A stretch of 64,000 bases of DNA from Bullera alba (taxonomy: Eukaryota; Basidiomycota; Tremellomycetes; Tremellales; Bulleraceae). The notes under the pieces were generated by a model. It saw nothing but the letters and a program-made list of their open reading frames with translations. It did no database searches and was not told the DNA's origin. This document shows positions 36,156 to 46,575 of the stretch, piece by piece; within the stretch, counting starts at the first letter, position 1, and each line of letters begins with the position of its first letter. Location: the NCBI GenBank assembly GCA_001600095.1, contig BCIX01000001.1, positions 2,815,198 to 2,879,197 on the forward strand, read 5' to 3'. The translations under genes were made by a program, and so were the position numbers.

Positions 36156-37024
36156 AGACCTTCCCGCTTGTCTTGGCGGCTGGGGGTGATGACGTCGACT
36201 ACTCCGAGCATGCTTGCCGTCCTTAGATACGTCCACGACTAGCAATCCTGTTTCACTCGTTTCATAACCAATACCTGTAGTATAGAGCTCATTCTCGTGC
36301 ATGATGGAAACGATAGCATATGTATTTGAAGTATTCCTCGCAGTGGCGTGGTGGGTCTGCTAATAGCATCTCCGCTTAACCCGAAAAGGTGGTGGTCCGT
36401 CCGATGACGCATATCACGGAGAGGAGATGAGTCAACGTCGATCTTGACCTATCTTGACCAGCCTCTCTGCAGCTCTGTCCTTCTTCTCCACCTGCGAGGG
36501 GCTGCGAGGTTGGATCTGTCGAGGTTGCCCAAGTGGTTCGTAGAGGTTCAGAGTCTCCCAGAACGGCCCTGGTGAGCCCTGGTGCTGTGCAGAGCGCGAC
36601 TCGCGAGGATGAAGCCGCCCGAACGCGAATCACCTCAGGGTCGCGTTGGTGATGTCTTATTTTTGGGTGGCAAAAGTCAATCTTGGCTGCGGGTGCTGCT
36701 GTGCAGTGTGCAAAGGAGAGTGTTCCTTGCACTCTTGGTGACGAGTTGAAGACTAAAACACAGGCACTCGATCTATGCTCGCCTTATCATTGCACATATC
36801 CACGCTTCAACGTATCTCAGCGAAGAATTGCTCGTTTCCTCACTTGACTTGACGAAACTACGACACCACGTCGCGCTGAAACGACAACAACATTGAGCGA
36901 CGCGAAAAATCAGTCATCCTGAAACCGCTCTACGAAAAAGAAAGGAACTTCGACAATCCAAACTTGAACTGCTGTTCTCTCGATAAAGACAGAAGCTCCA
37001 CTTGCCGGAGATACCACTGGCAGG
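36156..37024. promoter_or_regulatory. Spacer UFD4 / AA14-like gene
   Basis: 869 bp between tandem genes. The right half should hold the promoter of the secreted protein gene. Open frames here show no coding character. No RNA gene is recognised. Confidence 0.45.
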
Positions 37025-38438
37025 ATGTTCACGTACACGTGTGCAGGGGCGGCACTCGTGCTTGCCTCGATAGTCGAGGGACAGTGAGTGGAGCTCGGAT
37101 TGATCGTTGCCCAGGAGTGGTTGGGCAAATGCTGACTCGGTTGCTTGGGTAGTATTGCGATGTACAATAAAGGACTCTTTGGCTACAACTGGCCCAATCA
37201 AGCTTCAGGTGGGTGATCCTCCTATGGCCAATGCCATGTGCAGGCGGATATCAGAGGTTAGCTGATCCAGCTGCTGGATCAGATGCCGATCAGGTGTATA
37301 ATGGGAATCGAGTGGTGGCTCCTTTACGACAATCAGCTGGACTCACTGAGGAGATGTGGTTTGGCCACGGGATGAAGGGGTATCCACCTGTAGAAGGAGA
37401 TTTTATGGAGCTCGTCTCCGGGTCCAACTACACAGGTGAGCGGTTGCAGATGGCGGGGGACGTCATTGGAACAAAGGATAGTGCTGATGTGTATTCCTGT
37501 GACAGCCGAGCTAGCCTGCAACAGAGCGTTCACATCGATGCGGAATCCCAATGTTCGGGACCCATTGCCATACTACGCTTGTCCAGTAAGCAGACCGTCA
37601 ACCCTGTCGAAGAAAGCACTTGCTGACAGGAGCAGAATGACAAAGGACCCTTACACACCATGAACGTCTACGGCAAACCTCCAGCGGCAAAGTGGTTCGG
37701 AGGGTCCTCGATAGCCATCTCATATTCGTCTGACGCCAATGCCTCAAGAGCGGCCGACTTTACCGTCATTTCCGTCAACTCGACCTCTGTATGGACAAGA
37801 GAGACGATTTATCAGATACCTGCCAACATGCCAAAGTGTCCTGCAGGCGGGTGTCTCTGTACTTGGAACTGGCTACATCTGGTGGGTGTACCATGTATCA
37901 CATGGGAGTTTGCGAACGCCTGCTGATGTAAACTAGGCGGGAAACGGAGAAGGCTATGGTGCTGAAATTGTGAGTCACCCCTCACCATCATCCATGTATT
38001 GTCCGAGCGCGAACTGACCTTGATCAGTACAACAACTTGTACCGGTGTACAGTGTCAGGACAGACGAATGACGACGAGTCTTTGACTCCAGGAGAAGGCA
38101 AGATCCCCACCTTCTGTGCCAACAACACGGAGAGCTGTACCCTGGGCGCCAAGCAGCCGATGTATCTGTTCCAGCTATCGTGAGTGATCTCACCGAGATC
38201 AAGTAGCCGACACACCCGTACTGACTTTATCAGGGGAAATAACATGCCAAAGGACAATCACGGGATACCCACCTACAACGCCAGATACGGCTTCAAGGAC
38301 GGTGCGCAAACCGACATCTTCTTGGCCTCCAACACGACGTCGGACAAGCCTCAAGGCAGTGCCTCGAGATCGTTGCCCGCCGTCATGGGTCTGCTCCTGG
38401 CACCAGTTGCCGCGGTCGTGGTGCAGATATTGCTGTAG
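37025..38438 (+). CDS. AA14-like lytic polysaccharide monooxygenase candidate, GPI-anchored
   Basis: Eight exons (37025-37083, 37153-37208, 37244-37435, 37506-37585, 37636-37881, 37937-37969, 38028-38179, 38234-38438) give 340 aa. MFTYTCAGAALVLASIVEG is a signal peptide. The next residue is His (codon CA|T split by intron 1), starting HIAMYNKGLFGYNW as in the AA14 N-terminus, where the mature His1 binds copper. Other AA14-like segments are MWFGHGMKGYPPVEGDFMEL (second His), NYTAELACNRAFTS, CPAGGCLCTWNWLHLAGNG, LGAKQPMYLFQLSGNNMP and YNARYGFKDGAQTDIFLAS. The end is a GPI signal (LPAVMGLLLAPVAAVVVQIL). AA14 enzymes were described on wood xylan; in a yeast, with a wall or membrane anchor, the target may be its own or host-plant glycan. 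Family assignment is from remembered motifs; activity is inference. Confidence 0.78.
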
Positions 38439-38776
38439 AGAGTTCAGCACGAAGAGGTAGGAATTGGGGCCGGAATGCGGGATGCGATCCCGTACACACT
38501 GTATCTATAGGTCGCGATCGAAAGGAGCGGGACATGATCCGCAGGACATGATCCGCAGGACAGCGGGAATGTTTAGGAGAGGAGTCGGAGGGAAGAATTA
38601 TGTCATTGGTAGCAGGAACAAAATAGATCGTATAGACACACCCGCAGGTCGGGTTCTTGTAGCCAGTACTAAAATCAACGGATAGAAGCACGCAGGTAAA
38701 TGATGCATTGCAAGCAGATCGCTATGATGAACGCTAGTCCAGATAGTTCAGCTCAATACTCGTACTGTACAACTTG
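38439..38776. other. Convergent 3' spacer with a 14-bp direct repeat
   Basis: 338 bp between the stops of two convergent genes. It contains two perfect, adjacent copies of GACATGATCCGCAG (38531-38544 and 38545-38558), then GACA. No gene is seen. Confidence 0.6.
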
Positions 38777-41700
38777 CTACTGCGACAGATATTGACCGTT
38801 CGTCGTGAGATTGTTACCCCTCATGTTCATCCCATTGCCCATATTGTTGTTGTTGGAGTTGTTCATCTGACCCGCCAAGCCCTGGATGTTGAACTGGTTC
38901 ATGTTGAAACCGCCGTTCCCATTACTGCCGTTGGCGATGATACCGGCATTACCATTGTTGGCATTATGGTTAAACCCCTGATCATCAGACTGCTGATGTT
39001 GAGCGACCTGGGAGTGGGCTTGGGCCTGAGCTTGTGCAAGCGCCTGAGCTTGAAGATTCTTGTGTTTCAACAACTCGGCATTCCTGAGTGCCCCCAGAAC
39101 ACCTGCCAACTTGTCCGGCGGTAAGGTGCTCGGATCTAAGTTTGGTGGGAGGTGAATTCCATACGTCCTAGCTCGCTCTTTCAGAGCCTGCCCTTGTTGC
39201 GCAGTGAGGTAGCCCCGCTGGCTAGGCTGGGCAGGTAGACTCTGCCCGCCGTTGTTGTTGTTGCCTTGGATCTGATTCTGGCCGAAGCCAGCTTGTGACA
39301 ACCCCTGCTGCAGGTTCTGGCCGGCAAAGGCAGCGCCAAATTGTCCGCTGTTACCCTGAGACTGCAACTGCTGCTGCTGGTTGGCCTGCTGGGATTGTTG
39401 GTCCTGCGATTGACCAGAGTTGCCGTACTGGAACTGGTTGTTATGCTGCTGATGCTGTAACGCCTGCTGCTGCTGCTGCATCTGCTGCTGTTGAAAACTC
39501 TGAGCCTGGTGTTGCGATATGTACGGCTGTGCGTTCTGCTGATGTTGTTGAGCTTGAGACTGAGCTTGGTTTTGCGTAAAGCTCGATAATGCACTCAAGG
39601 CCTGTTGAGCTTGTAGACTGGCCTGATGTGCTGCTTGCGGCAGCGAGGGGTTGTTTGGCATTTTAGGCGTCGTTTGAGGCTGGCTTCCGGGGGTATGTTG
39701 TGGGACCTGATTGGTCGATCCACTCATCGCCGGACTCGGCTTGACGTTGCCAGGAGGCAATGGACAATTCTGAACAGCGTCAGCAGAAGCCGCGGTATAC
39801 GAGTGTAATTGTGACCTACGAAACAGACAGCCGCCATCAATCTGCCTCGTGAACGACCCTGGGTTTGGCTCTGCGGCGTTGCGAAGATCACCAAACCGCG
39901 ATCCGGCTGGTCAGTCAACGGCACAATGGCAATCTGAACAATAACGAAAGTCAGCCGAAGTCGCCAATGCACATGGTATGTATCGGAAACAGTATAACGC
40001 ACCTTTGACTGTGTTGCTAAACTCTGAACCAGTAAATCATACCTGCTTTGGTTGGCTGTTGCTGTATCCGCGGTTCCCGAATTGCTGGGTACGAGAAAGG
40101 CGAGCGGTGTCTTATTCTGTCCAACCCATTGCTGCAGGTCGTTCATGCTCATGTTCCGTAATGCATGGACTTTGAGCTCTGGATTCCGATCATCCAATCA
40201 GCACGACACCTGGCGTGCGTCAAGGAAACAAGACTTACCTGCTGTCCAGTTTTGTATTTGGAAGTCAGAGGTCGAAGACATATTGGCGGGATGGCAATCG
40301 ACCGATATGCGAACTACGTGAGGAGATTAGCCTAGCACTCTCGGATTTGGACGGACAAGTACGCACAGGTAGCTGTATTCGCCGAGGTAACGCCAAGCAA
40401 CCAGAGTAGATCTCCAGACCACAAAGCCGACTTGTTCGCCGGCGTTTGCACCTGGCTGGCTTGATTCGAAGCTTGGGGCGGCGGCGGGTTGTTGCCCATG
40501 CCGGCGCCGTTGTGACCTTGACCGAAGCCCTGCCCGGCCTGCTGAGCCAGTTGCTGAGATTTGACCGCCGCCTGAATCATCTGCTCGACGTTGGAGGGAG
40601 TTATGCCAGGAGGCAGGTGACCGGCGGTACCTGATGCTGCGGCAGCTGCCATGGCGGCGCTGGGGTTTGCGGACATTTGGCTCTGCTTTTGCTGCTGTTG
40701 CAACATGATCAAATGTTTAAATTGCTGGAAAGCCGGGTTGTTCATGTCGATCTGACCATTCTTCGCAGCTGTCATCAAGCTCGCGATCAATGCCGGGGTC
40801 ATCTGCGGCACACCTCCCTTGGCATCACCTCCAGCATTCTGACGACCGGCCTGAGCTTGAAGAAGACGCAGAGCCTGTTGTTGCATGAACATTTGTTGCT
40901 TTTGATTAGCGAGTGTCGATGGTGTTGAGGCGTCGCCTGGCTGAGAACTCGGAGTGACGAGATTCTCTGTGCTCCCGGCAGTGGAAATGCCTGTAGGAGG
41001 GGATGCGGCCGCAATCTGTTCGATCGTATATCCTGATAGCAGGAGAGTCGTGTTCGGAGGAGGTGTAAACCAAAGCTCGTCCGGAACATCCTGCGAGGCG
41101 TCCTTACAGAGTACTTTCAAGCGTTTGACAGCTGTGCTATCCTTGTCGTTGGGTGTATGCGCTCCGCATATGATTACTGAGCACTTTACATGGTTCTCCC
41201 GACATAGCTCAGCAGCTGCTGTCCAATCAAGTCCATTCCAGTTGGCTTTCCACTCGGCATCGCGCTTCTGCTTCGTGGCGACCGAGGGGGCGGAGATGAT
41301 AGCGAGATATTTCTGACGTGATGAAGGCGATGAAGGGGGGCTCCGAGGCGGCGTGTACATTGTATCCAGCATTGACCGAGCGGATGATGGGAGTAGAGAT
41401 GACCATGACTGTGGGGGCGACTCAGACTGGTAAGGATATACAGACCAGTCCAGCATCTGTAACCAAGCATCAGCTTAGTGTGTCGAAAATGTGGTCATAG
41501 CTAGGTGCTCACCTCCAGTCCGTGCACGACACCTTGGAGCAATTGTAGCTCTTCCTTCCTTGACCGGATTACCGCGGACTCATCGGTGCTGACATTACTG
41601 TCATCGGAGAATCTGGGCCATTTAGGCTCTTTGTGTGTGCCAGCCCCGTTTGGCGAGAAGTGGGCCTTGAGCTTTGGCAGCGACGTGAGGAAGAAGGAAG

Positions 41701-42027
41701 GCGTCCCATAATCCTGCCTATAGGCATCCAGGGGAGAAGATGGAGGAGATTTGATCACTAAGCTGAGTCGGACCTGCGTCAGATCAGCAACACGACCTCT
41801 ACGTGCTGAGATGTGCGAGACGGGCGTGATGGCTCGCTCACTTTGTCTTCACCACCGTGTTTTTCCATTAGCCGCTGGACAAGCTTATGTATCGCTCCAT
41901 TTGGCTCGATGAGCTTCGTGTATGCTTCGCGAGTGAGGCTGGAATCGAACACGAATGTCCCAAGGTTGTGAGACCGCCTGGGGGATGATGCTGCTGAAGT
42001 CGAGGCTTCGGGCTGATTATCGGTCAT
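38777..42027 (-). CDS. MED25: MED25-like Mediator subunit with Q/N-rich tail
   Basis: Likely Mediator-tail protein. The start at 42027 reads MTDNQPEASTSAASSPRRSH, then a vWA-like N-terminus (LGTFVFDSSLTREAYTKLIE, MLDWSVYPYQSES, RQKYLAIISAPSVATKQKRD, HVKCSVIICGAH). A Gln-rich linker (QKQQMFMQQQALRLLQAQAG) leads to a WSGDLLW segment that splices to RISVDCHPANMSS, NWTAELKVHALRNMS, LAFLVPSNSGTADT, IAIVPLTDQPDRGLVIFATP and LMAAVCFNCPLPPGNV. That order, vWA then WSG domain, recalls MED25 with its activator-binding ACID/PTOV domain. The last 320 residues are extremely Q- and N-rich, with one ordered island (YLTAQQGQALKERARTYGI onward, near 39.0-39.2 kb). The symbol is by architecture; similarity is weak by eye. 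Confidence 0.6.
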
Positions 42028-42473
42028 GCTGCCGTTGTGATCGCGTTGTGGGTCTTATAACGAAGGACCTCCCATGAAAACTGATGTCTTGCTGCGCGGT
42101 AGATACTCCCTATGATCCTGATTGATATACAGAACACGATGCTGCTCGCGACTCTCGGAGCGACGATGAGGATGAAGTGTGAGTGAGGAAAAGAGGGTAT
42201 CGCTCGGCGTCGGTGGGATAGAGTGTGAGTCGCGAATTACGGCATCAACTCGTTCTCTCTCCGGTTTCGGTTTCCGCGTCACAACGTCAACGGCCATGGA
42301 CATGGGCCATAGGTGGTGTGATTGTGACAACATACTACAGCTATCCTTTGTTCGCATCACAGATCGGCAACGGCAAAGGCAGAAGCGAACGAGGGGTCAA
42401 CACAGAGCAGACGATGCTGGAGCGAACGAGGAAACTATAGCGCTGTACCTGAAGTCTTAGTGGATCAGACGTG
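42028..42473. promoter_or_regulatory. Divergent spacer, MED25-like / VAC14
   Basis: 446 bp between divergent starts. No coding frame of its own; it should hold both promoters. Confidence 0.45.
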
Positions 42474-45400
42474 ATGGGTGAGTCGCGTTCGGACATCTCG
42501 CCGCCGGTATCGACAATGCTGATGGGGTGCAGAGCCAACAATCCTCAGAGGTGAGTATGACAGCGCCCGGGCTGACGGTATACTGATCATCGCCGCTTGG
42601 CTCCTACAGGTCTCAATGACAAGATGTAAGCGGCACAGTTAGGAGTGTTGATTAAGCAAGCTCACCAATCCTGCAGCTATGACCGCCGAAAGGCGGCTGC
42701 GGTCGAGCTGGAGAAGTGGGTCCTCTCTATCTAGACTAGGTCGATGTCCTGATGATATTTGCCCAGACTCGTCCTGTCATCCGACATGAACAGGATCACC
42801 TCGATCATAGACCAGCTATGTGGAATGTTTACGTCGACTACCGCAGCTCTGCATTCGAGAAATGGAGGTGTGTCAAGTTGAGTACGGTGGGTGCTGATGT
42901 ACTAGGCCTCATTGGACTTGCGGCTACGGCCATCGCTCTAGGTCAAGACTTTGCCCCGTTCCTGGGCAATATAATCCCGCCCATCTTGTCGTGCTTCCAG
43001 GATCCGGAAAGTCGTTTGCGGTATCACGCTTGTGAGAGCTTGTATAATATGTGAGTCCTCTCTCATGAGTAGTCCAAGCGACGCTGATTAGCTTGGATCC
43101 AGTGCCAAAGTCACCAAGGGCGAGATTCTGGTACACTTCAACGAGATCTTTGACGCTTTGAGCAAGGTATGCCATTGGATGACGCCATGCAGAAGTACTG
43201 ACTAGACCCGCTTCTTAGCTATCCTCCGACTCCGAGGCTTCAGTGAAGAATGGAGCCGAATTGCTAGATCGGCTTATGAAGGACATTGTCGCTGAGGCAG
43301 CTCCCAATTACGTCTCGATTTACCCTGGCAATCAGAATCCCAACCTACCTCCGTCTAAATCAGAACACCCTACAACAGGTCTGGGTATCGCATCCTCTCA
43401 CACAGCTGAAGAGAAGGACGGCGAGCGGGGAGCTCATACCGATGAAGGCTATGTCGAGGAAGACAAAAGGGCATTCTCCTTGGCGAGATTCATACCTCTC
43501 CTTTCGGAGAGAGTGTATGTGATCTCGCCCTACACCCGGATGCACCTAGTCTCTTGGTTGATGGTGCTGGACTCGGTGCCGGATCTGGAGCTGGTAGCTT
43601 GGCTCCCCGAATTCCTCGACGGTCTACTGTGAGTGAGAGACTGCATTTATGGAGACTGTTTCTGACTCGCTGTATAGGAAATACTTGGCGGATCAAAACG
43701 TGGATGTTAGATTGGCGACAGAAAACGTTCTGGGAGAGTTCCTTCGGGAGATCAAGTACATTGCTCAAGTACAGGACAAGCAGGCCGAGGCGGACAAAGC
43801 TCGAAGAGAGACGCAATCCATACAGCGGAGATCATCAAAGCAGACGATGGAGTCGGCTGGGACAGAAGGTGGCGATTCGGCTTTGGCGGACGACGATGAA
43901 GGGACAGAGGCCAATACCGAGGTTGGAACCAACGGAGCAGAAGAAGCACATGACTGGGAAGGAGAGGGCACAGGGAATTGGGTCCCTGGTCAAGGTGTAT
44001 TCGTGGACCACGCTGCGATCATGGATATCATCATCCAGCATCTTTCCTACCCAGGTAAGTAGGTGACAGCCTCCGCGAGACGAAAGCTGAGATGCCGAAG
44101 ACGAACTCGTGCAATCGACGGCGATGGAGTGGATCCTCACATTCCTTGAATTCACCCAGAGTACAGTCATCGCTTTCACTCCGAGAATAGTTCCCGCAGT
44201 ACTACCGAATCTAGCTTCGCCCCAGTGAGTGCTAGTCTCGAGTTAACAACGACACCTTACTGAAAATCTTAGCCGCCACATCAAGCTCGCAGCACACGAG
44301 ACCAATGGCAATCTGTACAGAGTTATACAGGCCCTTCCGCTACAGCTGCTGCAACCCCCGGTACAGACGTCCAGCTCGACAGCAACACTTCAACCGCAAA
44401 CGGCCGGCGTAGTGCCCCCTCCAACCGCCTCAGGTCTTGCTTCTCACGCAAGCTCGCCTCCTGCTTCCTTGACGAACCCCGCCACCGCAGGATTGAGGAA
44501 AGACCTTGCCAATTTTGAAATCTCCGACTCGACGACCATCACCAGTGCCTCCTTCAAGGCTGTCAGCGATCCGTTGGAGGTCACTGGTCCATCGAACGCT
44601 ACCACAACAGCCTCTAGAGCAGCCACACAGGCCAACTCTGGCAATCTCATGACGCCATCACTATCCGCGAGCAACGTGGCGACTCTCAAAACCAAGCCCA
44701 TACAAGCGGTACCGAACTCTGAACCCGTTACGCCTATACACTCCGAGTTCCCTGCGTCTATCAAAGGGAAATTGCGACCCGATTCTCCTGGCTCCCAACA
44801 ACCACCACCGGCCATCAATACCGCTCCGCCGCTATCTCCAGTCACGGAGACGATCAGCGACGACGATCCGTTCGACGTGCGGGAGACAGTCAATGTCCTC
44901 ACATTGCAATTCCTCAGTGATCACGCGGAGACCAGGATTGCGGCACTGGAATGGCTGTTGATGCTGCACCTCAAAGCACCGACCAAGATCCTGTCGAGAG
45001 ATAGTGGTACATTCCCAGCATTGCTCAAGACATTGTCGGACCCTTCGGAGGACGTTGTGAAGCACGATCTTCAGCTGCTCGCCCAGATTTCGGCTTCTTC
45101 GGAGGATTTCTACTTCACGAGCTTCATGAAGAATGTCCTCGAGCTCTTCTCGACCGATCGAAGATTGCTGGAAACGAGGGGCAGTCTGATCATCCGGCAA
45201 TTATGCCTACATCTCAACGCCGAGAGGATATACCGGACAATAGCAGAGATCCTGGAAAAGGACGACGACTTGGAATTTGCCAGTATGATGGTCGTCAAGC
45301 TCAACATGATCCTAATCACCTCGCCGGAATTGGCCGACTTCAGGAGGAGACTGAAGAATCTCGAATCGAAAGATGGTCAAATGCTCTTTTCGTCCCTCTA

Positions 45401-46265
45401 CCGATCATGGTGTCATAATCCCGTCGCCGTCTTCGCTCTTTGTCTACTAGCACAAGCGTACGAACACGCTTCGAATCTACTGCAAATCTTTGCCGAGCTC
45501 GAATTGACAGTCTCGCTTTTGGTGCAAATCGACAAATTGGTGATGTTGATCGAAAGCCCCGTTTTTACGAGTTTACGACTTCAGCTTCTGGAACCGGATC
45601 GATATCCCTTCCTGCCGAAATGTCTCTACGGCTTGCTCATGATTCTCCCCCAGAGCTCGGCATTCATCTCGCTGAGAGCTAGACTGTCAGTGGTCCAATC
45701 TGCAGGTTACGTACCTAGCACGCAAAACTCCCGAACGTCATCGGCGACCTCGAACGTCGTCTCGGCGACTCGATCGAAACTAAGTGGGGGAAACAAGGAC
45801 GAGATCAGGTGGTCCGAATTGCTGGTCCACTTCAGATCTGTGCAGAACCGACATGAAAAAGCACGAAGACAGCTCAATTCATCGGAGCTTGGTGGAGCGG
45901 GATCCAATTCAAGTGTACATTATTCGTCGCCTTCTCAAACATTCAACATCGCTCCTCCGACAGGTACACTAGGTGCCAATGGGCAGATACCGAAATCAGC
46001 GACTATGAAGAAGAAGTCAATGTCGAACGGACCGAGAAATAGCCTAGGAGGCAGTATAGGTGGTCCGGGCAGTATGTCCCCACTAAATCCGAAACGAGGG
46101 GGATCGACGAGTTCAGCAGGGCTATCTGGGGTGATCAGTCCTGGAGTCAGTATAGGTGGAGCGGTGGCGAGTATGAGTGGTGCGCAGGGGCTAGGTTCGG
46201 TGCGACCGATCAGTCCGCCCCCAGGGAGGAAAAGGATGTTGGGCGGTATGCGACGTGCGGTATGA
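42474..46265 (+). CDS. VAC14: Vac14, scaffold of the PtdIns(3,5)P2 (Fab1/PIKfyve) complex
   Basis: HEAT-repeat scaffold that holds the Fab1 kinase and Fig4 phosphatase at the vacuole. The first coding exon is only ATGG (42474-42477). It splices to 42533-42550 and further tiny exons to give MEPTILRGLNDKIYDRRKAA, then AVELEK and [19 protein letters not shown], which is the Vac14 N-terminus. Typical segments follow: [60 protein letters not shown] and [20 protein letters not shown]. The Vac14 C-terminal Fig4-binding region is in the last exon: [57 protein letters not shown] and [21 protein letters not shown] Ser/Thr/Pro-rich insert lies at about 44.40-44.86 kb, and a Gly/Ser-rich, Arg-ending tail closes the protein. 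Confidence 0.93.
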
Positions 46266-46575
46266 TCGCGCGTCCTGTGTGTATGTCCCGTCATCCTGTA
46301 TCCCTTCTTGATGATTAGAAGATGAATGTACCCTTTGACGATCAGCTATCAGCTTTGCATGTAGCATCCGGTCACCCCCCACTACTGAACGCTGAACGAC
46401 GATCTCACGATCTCACCGAAGTCCGGACCGGTATCCACCGGCCCGCGTTTTATCAACCAGGAACCCACATAAGAACGATCCACCTCGCACATCCTGATCC
46501 ACCTTGAGCTTCTATTCCGCTCATGCCGCTCAGAAATTTCCACACAAACGAGCAAGAAGGCAGAGCCAGGACTGT
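46266..46575. promoter_or_regulatory. Spacer VAC14 / zinc-finger gene
   Basis: 310 bp between tandem genes; no gene of its own. Confidence 0.4.

Noticed and set aside
37436..37505. Reading through into GERLQMAGDVIGTKD in the LPMO candidate
   Set aside because: GTGAGC donor, TGCTGAT branch and GACAG acceptor bound an intron. Splicing gives NYTAELACN, the AA14-like sequence, so the read-through frame is intronic.
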